This document shows, in pieces, positions 1 to 8,408 of a stretch of 32,360 nucleotides of DNA. Within the stretch, counting starts at the first letter, position 1; each line of letters starts with the position of its first letter. Origin of the DNA: Gammaproteobacteria bacterium (GTDB lineage Bacteria; Pseudomonadota; Gammaproteobacteria; Pseudomonadales; Pseudohongiellaceae); contig PBNR01000081.1 of NCBI GenBank assembly GCA_002723195.1, forward strand, positions 1 to 32,360, in the 5' to 3' direction. Under the pieces are notes generated by a model. The model ran no database searches. It was not told the DNA's origin and saw only the letters and a program-made list of their open reading frames with translations. A program made the translations under genes and the position numbers.

Positions 1-27
1 AGCATTGAGAGCTATGTTGAGGAGTAG
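1..27 (+). CDS. Possible 3' end of an attachment-site gene (partial)
   Basis: Frame 1 reads eight codons (SIESYVEE) and then TAG at 25-27, so this may be the tail of a gene entering from the left. It is too short to identify. The reason to list it is position: the dense end of the Tn7-like element starts 7 bp after this stop, and TnsD-directed elements insert just downstream of the gene they recognise. A second frame is also open here, so the call is weak. Confidence 0.25.
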   Translation, partial: SIESYVEE

Positions 28-29
28 GG

Positions 30-34
30 TGTTT
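30..34. repeat. Target-site duplication, left copy (TGTTT)
   Basis: TGTTT directly abuts the left terminus TGACG and is repeated exactly at 28942-28946, directly abutting the right terminus CGTCA. Tn7-family transposition makes 5-bp duplications, so this fixes the element boundaries. Confidence 0.85.
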
Positions 35-45
35 TGACGCCTTGA

Positions 46-135
46 AATTAAGTTTGTGAACAGTTAATTAGTTTGTGAATGGAATTAGTTAGTGAACGAC
101 ATTAATTAGTTTGTGAATAAAATAAGTTTGTGTAC
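46..135 (+). repeat. Left (dense) end: five TnsB-type binding sites
   Basis: Five copies of a 16-bp motif close to AATTAAGTTTGTGAAC lie at 46-61, 65-80, 82-97, 103-118 and 120-135, all in the same orientation and 17-21 bp apart. The third has GTTAG for GTTTG and the fifth ends GTGTAC. Dense packing is typical of the Tn7 right end, the end next to the attachment gene. The same motif is inverted at the other end of the element. Binding by TnsB is inferred from position, number and orientation. Confidence 0.8.
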
Positions 136-138
136 AAA

Positions 139-216
139 TGTGCAGCGTAATTAAGTCCGCGACTGAAAATAATTAAGTCTGCGACAACAATTAAGTCTGC
201 GACTGGAAGGTCAAAT
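139..216 (+). repeat. E2-type transposon end, copy 1 (inside E1)
   Basis: This starts TGTGCAGCG, followed by three sites AATTAAGTCYGCGAC at 149-163, 171-185 and 189-203. The sites are a clear variant of the E1 sites (CTGCGAC for TTTGTGAAC). The 78-bp block recurs at 28946-29023 with three mismatches and the same orientation. A TG-initial terminus followed by evenly spaced sites is the layout of a Tn7-like end, so I read it as the end of a related element, E2. It sits 3 bp inward of the last E1 site. No matching inverted E2 end is visible in the window. It could instead be part of a compound E1 end. Confidence 0.6.
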
Positions 217-221
217 TAGCC

Positions 222-257
222 AGATAAAAACCCGCTATTTTAGCGGGTTTTTTATCT
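222..257. terminator. Bidirectional rho-independent terminator
   Basis: A perfect 7-bp GC-rich stem CCCGCTA/TAGCGGG with a 3-base loop is flanked by A-tracts on one side and T-tracts on the other, extended by AGATAA/TTATCT. It can stop transcription in both directions. It ends the leftward hsdRMS-plus-two operon and shields the transposon end. A similar terminator follows the second E2-type end at 29035. Confidence 0.85.
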
Positions 258-307
258 GTTAGAACTCATATCTAAAAAACATCTTGGCAGGCGTGTCTAA
301 AAATAAT

Positions 308-904
308 CTACGATTCTTTTTTCTCACTTTTTTTGTTTGCATGATAAATTTCTAACCAGCCAGCCACTCTGTATATGGCCATAGTTGCAGCTAGTGCTGA
401 TAATATTGCGTAGGTAAATAAAAAATAGCCAAGAAAATTCGTCGTATAGTTTAACCCTAAATAAAAATCTAACATCCAAGGTGTAAGCTCTAAAAACCAC
501 TTTTGTAACTCAATAGGGCTGCTACTAAGAGGTTTTGATTTCGATATGAGAGCAAAAAGAAGGGAAAATATCTGCAATACAATGAAGTGAATAAAAGCAG
601 CGTTAACCTTCATAAAAGGTGAGTCATCTCCTGTTTTTGTTTTACCAGATATACTGCTACGAAATTTATCATCCCCCAATGCCAACCATATAGCATACCC
701 CCCAAGAGAAAAACCAATTACGTTAGGTAAAACTGAGATTGGTATTTCCACCCAAGAGTTGTCCAACCATACACCGTATGAAAGTAGTGTTAGAAGCAAA
801 GAAATATGCATGTACGGTGATGCTAAGATTGATTTAACACCACCATAGCTTTTCCAATATCTTAGAAATAACTTCTTAATACCTACATATTCTTTTTTAA
901 TCAT
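308..904 (-). CDS. Four-helix membrane protein of a two-gene module
   Basis: This 198-aa protein has four likely membrane helices at about residues 30-48, 55-77, 100-121 and 154-181, a basic N-terminus and a Lys-rich C-terminus. It has no recognisable enzyme motif. It is the last gene of the leftward operon, starting 2 bp after the stop of the 296-aa gene, so the two are very probably co-translated. A soluble protein followed by a small four-helix membrane protein recalls phage lambda RexA/RexB, where the membrane partner depolarises the cell on infection. That comparison is architectural inference only. Both genes sit in the slot between the terminator and hsdS, which is occupied by a retron in the flanking island. 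Confidence 0.7.
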   Translation of the reverse strand: MIKKEYVGIKKLFLRYWKSYGGVKSILASPYMHISLLLTLLSYGVWLDNSWVEIPISVLPNVIGFSLGGYAIWLALGDDKFRSSISGKTKTGDDSPFMKVNAAFIHFIVLQIFSLLFALISKSKPLSSSPIELQKWFLELTPWMLDFYLGLNYTTNFLGYFLFTYAILSALAATMAIYRVAGWLEIYHANKKSEKKES

Positions 905-906
905 TA

Positions 907-1797
907 TTATCTTTGACTCCGCGCCATACGACGAATTTTACCTATGATGCCGTCTGCCATTGTTATTAAAAAGTCTCTAGCAGATATTTCACCTGATACA
1001 TATTGACCACTTTCTACGAATGGGTGTTGTTTTGTAGATCTTACTGCTCTTTTACCATTGTCGTCATATCCGGTGGAGGTTACAACGCCATTGAGTTGAG
1101 CAACGTGGCTAAGTCCTCTAGTTTCATCGTCAGCCTCAAGTGATAATCCTTTCTGAGCTTTAAGCGTGATGACTTCTTCTTCAGCATTTTGGTTGTTTAA
1201 TCTCTCTAACACCTCATCTTCAAGGTCTTCTAAACCATCAGTATTGGGCCGTCTAATAACAATCTCCAAAGTATTAACTTGAGATAAAGACAGCACTGAC
1301 TCTAATTGATCAGTACTTGGTACTAATGTAACTTCTACAGTGTTGAACTCTTCTATAATTTCTTCACTTCCAAAAAGCTTAGTGAAAAAAATTTCTAAAT
1401 ATCTGGGGCTGATTTGGCCGAATTTATCTTTACATTCAATGACTAATAAATGGTTTTTCGGATAAAAAACAAAGTAAAAATCTGTGAAGTTTGGTCTTAA
1501 AGCCTCTGGTATTACAATTTGTTTAGTCTCATCTTCTTCAGCTGCTCGTAACTCATTCAAGTTAAACCATTTGCCAGACTCAATTCGGGTAAATTTAGCG
1601 ATTTCTCCCGTGATGCCGTCTATAGCCTCATCTTTCAAAGGGCTAATTTTCTTTAAAATAGCAAACGTGTCTCCACGTAGTTTAATCTGCCTCTTAAGTT
1701 TGAAGGCTGCATTCATAAGCTTAACGTAAGTGTCAGGACTATGAGGGTGAGTTCTAATATTAAAAGCCGTATAGTTGACCGTCGTTTTTCGTGCCAT
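907..1797 (-). CDS. Soluble partner protein, possibly DUF4747/RexA-like
   Basis: The protein has 296 aa if translation starts at the second ATG (1797). That start is preferred because AAGGA lies 6 bp before it, whereas the first ATG directly abuts the purines. The N-terminus (NYTAFNIRTHPHSP) and a mid-region with alternating strands (about 110-180) suggest an alpha/beta fold. A C-terminal region with LEIVIRRPNTD and LKAQKG motifs resembles by eye the order of strands in lambda RexA. DUF4747-type proteins start similarly, but I cannot confirm either assignment. It follows hsdS by 32 bp and precedes the membrane protein by 2 bp, so it is in the restriction operon's transcript. A sensor for the membrane effector is a reasonable guess. 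Confidence 0.6.
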   Translation of the reverse strand: MARKTTVNYTAFNIRTHPHSPDTYVKLMNAAFKLKRQIKLRGDTFAILKKISPLKDEAIDGITGEIAKFTRIESGKWFNLNELRAAEEDETKQIVIPEALRPNFTDFYFVFYPKNHLLVIECKDKFGQISPRYLEIFFTKLFGSEEIIEEFNTVEVTLVPSTDQLESVLSLSQVNTLEIVIRRPNTDGLEDLEDEVLERLNNQNAEEEVITLKAQKGLSLEADDETRGLSHVAQLNGVVTSTGYDDNGKRAVRSTKQHPFVESGQYVSGEISARDFLITMADGIIGKIRRMARSQR

Positions 1798-1829
1798 AGT
1801 CATTCCTTTTGCTATTTTTGATTTTTTGG

Positions 1830-2990
1830 TTAACTTTCTTGTATTGTAATTTGACCATTCATTAACATTGGTAGTAGCCAGTCTCGAAGCTTTATCAGCT
1901 CTCTATTCTCAAGGCTTCGCTCAAATATCATGTTGTTGTAATTAGTAACAATATCATCATACTTTCTTAATAAAGCCGATGACGGATAGGCAAGAGTGAG
2001 TGAATGCAAATCGTTTTTGGTGATCGAGCCGAAGGTTGTACCTTCAGAGTTTCGACGGTCAAATATCTGTTTAAAATACTTCATTACGTAAAACAAGAAA
2101 CCGTCAGATCCAGATTTGCTATTTAGTGCGGCTAGCCCCCGACCAATACAGCAATCTGAATTAGCAATATTCATATCACCTACTGGTGCCCGCACACTCA
2201 ATAGTATGTCTCTTTTTTTGGCCATGCGGTTAGGCTCAGTAGTGTATTTTCGTGTGGTAGGAAATAACCAGCCAAAATCTGTTGAGCCTTGGTAAAAAAC
2301 AGTCCCTAATCCTTCCTCATTCAAGGAACTCCCGCTTGGAGACTGCCCCATCGTAATGTTCGCTATTTGAGATAGTTTTTTATTAGTCCAGCCTTCCGGT
2401 ATTTCACGCTTAAGCTCTTCGTTGAAAACCATCTTGCCGCCGGAGGATTTGTAGGGCTTGCCGTTGGCGTCGGGGAAGTCGAACTGAACGAACCAGTAGT
2501 CGTAAATCAGCTTTGCCATGGCTTCTAGCTCGGCATTGATTTTGTTGTTGAGGTCTATTTTTTCTTCTATTGCCCATAATAGGTTTCTGACGGCAATCTG
2601 CGACTGCTTATCTTCAATAGCAGGAACAGCCATCTCGTGCAATTCATTACGATTGACTCCGGGAACAGCGCTCTTGTCAGAAGTTCGAATTCGGCCAATG
2701 CAGCTTAGAAGGTAGTAAATGTACTTGGGGTCGTTACCTTTGAAGTCCTTGACATACAAAGCGGTGTTATGAGGCCAGTATTTACCGTCAACGAAGTACA
2801 TTTTCCCCAAAGTGCCATATCGGCCAGTGATCACGCCTTCGCCTTCAACTTTGAAATCGTTATGATATCCAGAAATACCAGAAGAGCTAATTACAGGAAA
2901 CTCTCCATCAATACGATCCTTTTCAGGCAGGTCGTATCCTCTTTTTAATGTGATTAGATCGCCAAGGCGCTTGGGGTTAACGTCGCTCAT
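1830..2990 (-). CDS. hsdS: Type I restriction-modification specificity subunit HsdS
   Basis: HsdS sets the bipartite DNA sequence recognised by the HsdR2M2S complex. The layout is a first target-recognition domain (about 1-115), a central conserved helix (MAVPAIEDKQSQIAVRNLL through YDYWFVQFDFP), a second recognition domain (about 200-345), and a C-terminal conserved helix with RDWLLPMLMNGQ. I chose the ATG at 2990 (MSDVNPKRLGD), about 386 aa, with AGGA 7 bp upstream; it overlaps the end of hsdM by 14 bp, implying coupling. The ORF track's longer start at 3017 is less likely. The central spacer and the end of the first domain are almost identical to the second hsdS at 31401-32360, while the second recognition domain is unrelated. 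Confidence 0.93.
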   Translation of the reverse strand: MSDVNPKRLGDLITLKRGYDLPEKDRIDGEFPVISSSGISGYHNDFKVEGEGVITGRYGTLGKMYFVDGKYWPHNTALYVKDFKGNDPKYIYYLLSCIGRIRTSDKSAVPGVNRNELHEMAVPAIEDKQSQIAVRNLLWAIEEKIDLNNKINAELEAMAKLIYDYWFVQFDFPDANGKPYKSSGGKMVFNEELKREIPEGWTNKKLSQIANITMGQSPSGSSLNEEGLGTVFYQGSTDFGWLFPTTRKYTTEPNRMAKKRDILLSVRAPVGDMNIANSDCCIGRGLAALNSKSGSDGFLFYVMKYFKQIFDRRNSEGTTFGSITKNDLHSLTLAYPSSALLRKYDDIVTNYNNMIFERSLENRELIKLRDWLLPMLMNGQITIQES

Positions 2991-4605
2991 ATTTGAGTCC
3001 TGCCAACTGCTTTTCAATACTTATTTCTAATGCACGGGATTTCCCAAAAAGCTCAGTTAAGTTCGATTCGATGTTTCCAAGTCTCGAATTGAATTCTTCT
3101 TCTGTTATATCTACATACTCAATCTTCACTTCAAAATACTGGCCCGCGCTGAGCGAGTAATTTTTGGCAGCAATGTTGTCATAGCTAACGACTACGCTGA
3201 AATTATCCACCACTTCTTTATTGTTAAAAGTATTGATGATTTGGTCTTCTTCGGCATGCGTCAACACAGTCTTTTGATTTTTGCCGTCTTTAATAGTCTC
3301 GCCAAGGTTGGATGCGTCTATTAGTACAACGTCACCTTGGTTTGCCTTGTCGATAAACAGAATAGAGACGTTAGTGCCTGTGTTAGCAAAAATATTGGAC
3401 GGCATGCTCACGACGCCAGCCAGCATTTTTTCATCTATAAGCCTCTGTCGTATCTTCTTATCAATGCCGCTCTGCGCTGTGATGAAGCCTGTAGGCACGA
3501 CGATGGCGGCCTTACCGTTATCTTTGAGTGAATGCATGATGTGCTGAATGAACATCAAATAGATTGCCATCGACTCTTTCTTTTTGGCTGGGACTTTCGG
3601 AATGCCTGCAAAGAAGCGCTCTTGGTTCTCTTTGGTATCAAGATCTGCGCTGAAGTCAGAGAAATCTAACTTGAAAGGTGGATTGGAGACGATGTAATCG
3701 AACGTCTCTAGCTCGCCATTGGCTTGCTTGTGATACGGGTCAAGTATTGTGTTGCCTTTGATGATGTTATGGATCGAGTGAACAAGGTCATTCAACACAA
3801 GATTCAGGCGCAATAAGCTTGATGATTTTTGAGAAATGTCCTGAGAGTAAATAGTGCATTTATCTTCACCAATTTGGTGAGCTAGGTTCATTAACAGAGT
3901 CCCTGAACCTGCCGACGGGTCGTAGCAGGTGACGTTATTCACTTCACCGTTAACCAAGCAACGCGCCATGATTTTCGACACGGCATGCGGGGTAAAGTAT
4001 TCCGCGTATTTACCACCACTGTTGGTGTTGTAGTCTTTAATCAAGTACTCAAAGATAGTGGCGTAGAAATCGAATTTCTCGTCGAATATATTTTCAAAGC
4101 TGAAATCTACTAGCTTGTTTACGATTGCTTTGCAGAACTGGTCACGATTGTCTGTAACGTATTTACTTAAGTTTTCGAAAAGAACAATCTTCTCGCCGCC
4201 TTCAGTTAATACCGAGAATATATCGCTGTTGTCTTTTGCAATATATGTCAGCGTGGTATCGAAAATCTCAGCAAAGTTAGGCTTATCCTGCTTATTGAAG
4301 AGGGATGATATAAAGTGATCTGGCCGTATCTTTGCGACGCTTGGCTTTAATCGCATATTGAGCTTTGCGACTTCTTTCTCTGAGAAAGTCGCAAAAACTT
4401 CTTCCCAGTTGTCAGCCTCAGTAAGGCGCTTATCCATCTTCTTAAGCTCAAAAACGTATTTGTCGTTCAGGAACTTGTATAGGAAAACCTGCGTGATGAC
4501 CTTAAACTCGTTTCCGTCATTACCCAGACCGAAATTAGCACATACTTTTTTGATGTTATCTATGAGCGCTTTAGTTTGCTGCTCAAACTGCTGTGTCTTT
4601 GTCAT
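2977..4605 (-). CDS. hsdM: Type I restriction-modification methyltransferase HsdM
   Basis: This is the adenine-N6 DNA methyltransferase subunit, which protects host DNA and is needed for restriction. It has 542 aa. The N-terminal helical HsdM domain spans about residues 5-165. SAM motif I is DPSAGSGTLL at 229-238, and catalytic motif IV is NPPF at 308-311. A C-terminal tail reaches into hsdS. It lies 31 bp after hsdR and overlaps hsdS by 14 bp, so the order R-M-S is one transcript. All key motifs are intact. Confidence 0.95.
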   Translation of the reverse strand: MTKTQQFEQQTKALIDNIKKVCANFGLGNDGNEFKVITQVFLYKFLNDKYVFELKKMDKRLTEADNWEEVFATFSEKEVAKLNMRLKPSVAKIRPDHFISSLFNKQDKPNFAEIFDTTLTYIAKDNSDIFSVLTEGGEKIVLFENLSKYVTDNRDQFCKAIVNKLVDFSFENIFDEKFDFYATIFEYLIKDYNTNSGGKYAEYFTPHAVSKIMARCLVNGEVNNVTCYDPSAGSGTLLMNLAHQIGEDKCTIYSQDISQKSSSLLRLNLVLNDLVHSIHNIIKGNTILDPYHKQANGELETFDYIVSNPPFKLDFSDFSADLDTKENQERFFAGIPKVPAKKKESMAIYLMFIQHIMHSLKDNGKAAIVVPTGFITAQSGIDKKIRQRLIDEKMLAGVVSMPSNIFANTGTNVSILFIDKANQGDVVLIDASNLGETIKDGKNQKTVLTHAEEDQIINTFNNKEVVDNFSVVVSYDNIAAKNYSLSAGQYFEVKIEYVDITEEEFNSRLGNIESNLTELFGKSRALEISIEKQLAGLKYERR

Positions 4606-4636
4606 AGTACTTCTTAATATTTTATAGGTTTAGCGC

Positions 4637-7600
4637 TTATTGATATCCCGATAAACCGTGATATTCGTTCATGTATTCTCTGACGATGAGCTGGTTAATC
4701 ATATCGACTGAATCAATCTCAAGGTCAATGCCTTGCTTGTCTTCAAACTCGTCAAAGATAATGGGTGGGATCATCTGCTTGATGAAATTTTCATTATCTA
4801 GCATTCTTGCGTTTTGCTGTATTTGCATGTCCACCGCTGTTTTAAGGCCTTTTAGCGCCTCGAATAACTTGCTTTCACTGTCGGTAAGAGGATCTTTCTC
4901 CATCAGTCGTTTATGCAAGCGTGCATACTTTTCATCGTTATCATATTTGGCTTTTAACAACTGATTTCTGCGTTCCAGCTCTTTGGCTCTATTGTAAATG
5001 GCATTTAGCGCTGCGATATTGCTTTCCATTTGCTCTTTGGACACTTCATTGAGGTTCTTCTTCTTAAACAAGCGTTCAAGCTCTTTTTTAAGTGAGACAA
5101 ACTCAGGATCACTCGGATCGAAGTTTCCACCGAGTTGCTCTCGTGTTTTTTGAAGCGTATTTTTTAACGCATCAGCAAGGACAAGCTCTTCTTCTTTCAC
5201 CTTGGTGAACGCGAACACAACATCCTCAAGTGCGACATTCAGCAAGTTGGTTGTATCTACGCTGTGCTCTAATGCTTCTTTTGTATTGATTAACGCCAGC
5301 CGATTATTGGCTTCTCTTGAGAGCACCGTCAGCTTCTGAAAATCCAGTTTTTTGAGCATTTCATAGTCGCCAGATAAGCGGATAAGATTATACAGGCTTT
5401 TGGCATTGTTTAACGCCTGTGTGACTTTGAGTATTTCGCCGCGAGAGTCTATCTGACTGATTTGCTCTGAAAAGTTTTCTGCATTTTGCGTGTCGAAATG
5501 AAACAGTACATCCTTGATGTTGGCGATTTCTTGTTCAATTTCTTCCTTGGTTTTAAACAGATTGCTGTAATGTTCAATCTCATCACCAAGTTCAGATTGC
5601 AGCTCTTTGAAGTAATCTTTGTTGGTTTTCTCAAATTCACTCTCGATATCAGCAAAATCGACCACATAGCCATAGCTAAAATTCTTATACGTTCGGTTTA
5701 CACGGGTGAGGGTTTGTAGCAGGTTATGCGAGCGAATGACTCGACCCAAATACAGTTTTTTAAGGCGTGGTGAGTCGAACCCAGTCAGCAGCATGTTATA
5801 AACGAAAAGGAAGTCGATTTTACCTTCTTTAAACTCTTCAACGAGATCTTTTCGTTCTTGTTTCGTGCCAACATCGTGCAGTATGAGCGCAGCATTGGTG
5901 ACACCACTGCTGAGTTTCTTAAAGGCGTGATAGCTTTTCGGTTGCTCGCCAATTCCGCCTGTTTGATCTGCTAAAGGCAGGGCTTTGGCATACTTGTGCT
6001 GAAAAATCTCATACATCATCTTAGCTTGCTCAGATGAGTCGCACACCACCATGCCACCGATTGAGTTGTCGTTCGTTGAAATACGCGCTTGCTCGAAGTC
6101 CTTGACGATGTAATCGAGCATCGGCTCAACAAACTTCTCATGGGCATACACCACTTTTTTATCAGCGTTGCCTTTGAGGATCTCGATTTCTTCTAACGTT
6201 TTCTGCAAATTCAGTTTATAGCTAGTTTCAATGTCCTCTCGAATAAGACGCAGGGTATAGCCGTCTTTAATTGACGCGTTGTAGTAGTATTTATGGATGT
6301 AGCCACCAAACAGGGACTTGGAGTCATACTCATCACCTAACAGTGGTGTTCCGGTAAGACCAATCTTGATTGCATTAGTATCTGCTTGTTCCAGATTCGC
6401 TAGGAAACTGCCTCGCGGATTATAACTGCGATGCACTTCGTCTAAGAAGAAAACCCGCTGTACGTTGACGTTGTAGTCCACGTTCTGAATGACCGCAGGG
6501 TCGTCTTGAAACTTTTGTATATTGACGACGGTGATCTCTCGCTGGCCTGAGGCGTTATGCACTGCGGCGGTTTGCTTAATATCGTTGGCAAAGGCTTCAC
6601 GCGAATCGATGTTATGAACTTTAAGGCCTCTGGCTTTGAACTCTCTGCCAGCTTGAATCAATAGATCTATTCTATCGACGACGAAATAAAATTTAGCGAT
6701 GACGCCTTTATTTTGAAAATAGCCAGCAAGGTATTTCACGTTGTAATAGGTGAGGGCTGTCTTACCACTGCCTTGTGTATGCCAGATGATCCCTTTTTTA
6801 ACGCCTTCATTTAACTTATTTTCTATTGCTTTTGTTGCAAATATCTGCGGATAACGCATGACATGCTTCTGTAAGCCTTTTCGTTCTTTTACATAGGCAA
6901 GTGCATATTGCAGAACAAAAGACAGTCTTGAGCGCTGCAAGAGGGACGTACAAATACGATTGGTCGGAGTCAGCGGTGACTTATTCTTTGCAAACTCGGG
7001 GGACTGTTTAATGCTGAGTAAATTGTTGTCTTTTAACACAGTCAGTTCGTCAGCTTCACTTACACCCGATAACAGCTTGCCTAGGTCAAACTCTTCTTCT
7101 TCTCGGAAGTAGTTGAAACCGGGCTTTTGATAAGATGCCGTGGCATAAAAAGCGCCCTCAATAGGACGTGGAGAACTATCGTCGTATTCCATATTATTCG
7201 AGAAAATCATCAACTGGGTGATGTTAACGAAGTTTCTGAACTTTGCGTTTTCAAAGCGTGTTTGAATACGTTTGTGCTCGGCAAGCACGCCATCTTTATT
7301 ATTAGGGCGTTTTACTTCGACAAATACCAGTGGCATGCCGTTGATAAGTAGGGTGATGTCAGGGCGAAATTCTTCATCGTCTTTTTTGTAAGTGAGTTCG
7401 GTTACAACGTGGAAACTGTTGTTATTGAAATCCTCAAAGTCAATGAGGCGAACACCAGAAGTGGCGGTTAGCTTTTCGTAGAAGGCTTTACCTAAGTCCG
7501 CATTTTCTAAGCTCAGCGTAACCTCATCGAGGCACAATTTTGCCTCAGCATCCGTAAGAGCTGGGTTTATGCGCTTGATACTCTCGTCGAATATCGTGGT

Positions 7601-7723
7601 AAAGATGTTTGTAGCGTCGTCCCATGTAACAGTTGGGTCTTTCAGCGAGATGTACTTATAGCCAAGCTGCATGAGATGCAAGATAGTGGGGATCTTGACG
7701 CGAGAATCTTCATTGAACTTCAT
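4637..7723 (-). CDS. hsdR: Type I restriction endonuclease HsdR
   Basis: This is the restriction and translocation subunit. The nuclease core is near the N-terminus with RPD (D125 in ORF-track numbering) and EVK (E139, K141). The SF2 motor has Walker A TQGSGKT at about 319-325, DEVH at 431-434 and LTGTP at 459-463. A long helical C-terminus follows for HsdM contact. I prefer the ATG at 7723 (MKFNEDSRVKIPTILHL), the usual HsdR start, giving 1028 aa; the ORF track begins three codons earlier at TTG, which lies too close to AAGGA. It is the first gene of the leftward operon, so the promoter must lie in 7724-7898. It appears fully intact. Confidence 0.95.
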   Translation of the reverse strand: MKFNEDSRVKIPTILHLMQLGYKYISLKDPTVTWDDATNIFTTIFDESIKRINPALTDAEAKLCLDEVTLSLENADLGKAFYEKLTATSGVRLIDFEDFNNNSFHVVTELTYKKDDEEFRPDITLLINGMPLVFVEVKRPNNKDGVLAEHKRIQTRFENAKFRNFVNITQLMIFSNNMEYDDSSPRPIEGAFYATASYQKPGFNYFREEEEFDLGKLLSGVSEADELTVLKDNNLLSIKQSPEFAKNKSPLTPTNRICTSLLQRSRLSFVLQYALAYVKERKGLQKHVMRYPQIFATKAIENKLNEGVKKGIIWHTQGSGKTALTYYNVKYLAGYFQNKGVIAKFYFVVDRIDLLIQAGREFKARGLKVHNIDSREAFANDIKQTAAVHNASGQREITVVNIQKFQDDPAVIQNVDYNVNVQRVFFLDEVHRSYNPRGSFLANLEQADTNAIKIGLTGTPLLGDEYDSKSLFGGYIHKYYYNASIKDGYTLRLIREDIETSYKLNLQKTLEEIEILKGNADKKVVYAHEKFVEPMLDYIVKDFEQARISTNDNSIGGMVVCDSSEQAKMMYEIFQHKYAKALPLADQTGGIGEQPKSYHAFKKLSSGVTNAALILHDVGTKQERKDLVEEFKEGKIDFLFVYNMLLTGFDSPRLKKLYLGRVIRSHNLLQTLTRVNRTYKNFSYGYVVDFADIESEFEKTNKDYFKELQSELGDEIEHYSNLFKTKEEIEQEIANIKDVLFHFDTQNAENFSEQISQIDSRGEILKVTQALNNAKSLYNLIRLSGDYEMLKKLDFQKLTVLSREANNRLALINTKEALEHSVDTTNLLNVALEDVVFAFTKVKEEELVLADALKNTLQKTREQLGGNFDPSDPEFVSLKKELERLFKKKNLNEVSKEQMESNIAALNAIYNRAKELERRNQLLKAKYDNDEKYARLHKRLMEKDPLTDSESKLFEALKGLKTAVDMQIQQNARMLDNENFIKQMIPPIIFDEFEDKQGIDLEIDSVDMINQLIVREYMNEYHGLSGYQ

Positions 7724-7898
7724 ATTCCACAATATCCTTATTCACTCGAACATTACAACGAACACATCAAGCATACTGTATTTATTAGAATTTTTCGCTG
7801 TTTAAAATTATGAAAAATTGAATGCAAAACTGACGCGCGAAAAAAATATGCTTAAATAGGAGGTCACTTGATAACTAGCATGTTAAGGAAAACGTTTT

Positions 7899-8243
7899 TT
7901 GAAAACAAAATTTAATGATATTTCAGAGCTTTTTGATCATTTATTTGCTGGAGACTTACTTTTCGAAAATGAAGAATACACACGGACGTTTGTGAACTCC
8001 TTTAATGACGGTCACCTTAGTTGAGAGAGCTTTTACACCGACCTAAAAGGTTTTGGTGGAGCTGATAATTTAGATGAATGGTTCTATGAGGTCTGGGCGG
8101 ATAGTTATAACAGGTATTCGGTTCTAACATCAGAGTTTGACGTTCCAAGCGTAGCCTGTGAAGTAATACAATCAAGTAATTTACATGGACCCTACACTTC
8201 TGAAGATGCACAACAATACTTAGGGTTAACTCTTGCTTATTAG
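7899..8243 (+). pseudogene. Small gene with a single in-frame TGA, divergent from hsdR
   Basis: Reading from TTG at 7899 (AAGGAA 8 bp upstream) gives 114 codons to TAG at 8241, interrupted only by TGA at 8022 (codon 42, LS*ESF). Either side reads as ordinary acidic, aromatic-rich protein (FNDISELFDHLF; NLDEWFYEVWADSYNRYS). One base change (TGG to TGA) would explain it. It is absent from the ORF track because of the stop. No family is recognised. Its position opposite a type I restriction operon and its acidic character would fit an anti-restriction or control protein, but that is speculation. A short frame with a strong AGGAGG (TTG at 7868, ending at 7915) overlaps the start and might be a leader. 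Confidence 0.6.
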
Positions 8244-8408
8244 TTGCAGAAAACCAGACAAGCATTAAAGAGTAATCTTTAATCATGTTCTGTTAATATC
8301 AGATTTGCCCCATTGATGGTGACAGATGCCTTTAGTGACAGGTATTTTTGTAAAGGTAAAAGCTTCTGATGGCTAAAATGGGCTTGCATTTAAATTCAAG
8401 GAATAGAT

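Noticed and set aside
8017-8286. 89-aa ORF on the minus strand
   Set aside because: It is the shadow of the interrupted + strand gene at 7899-8243, whose reading is far more protein-like.
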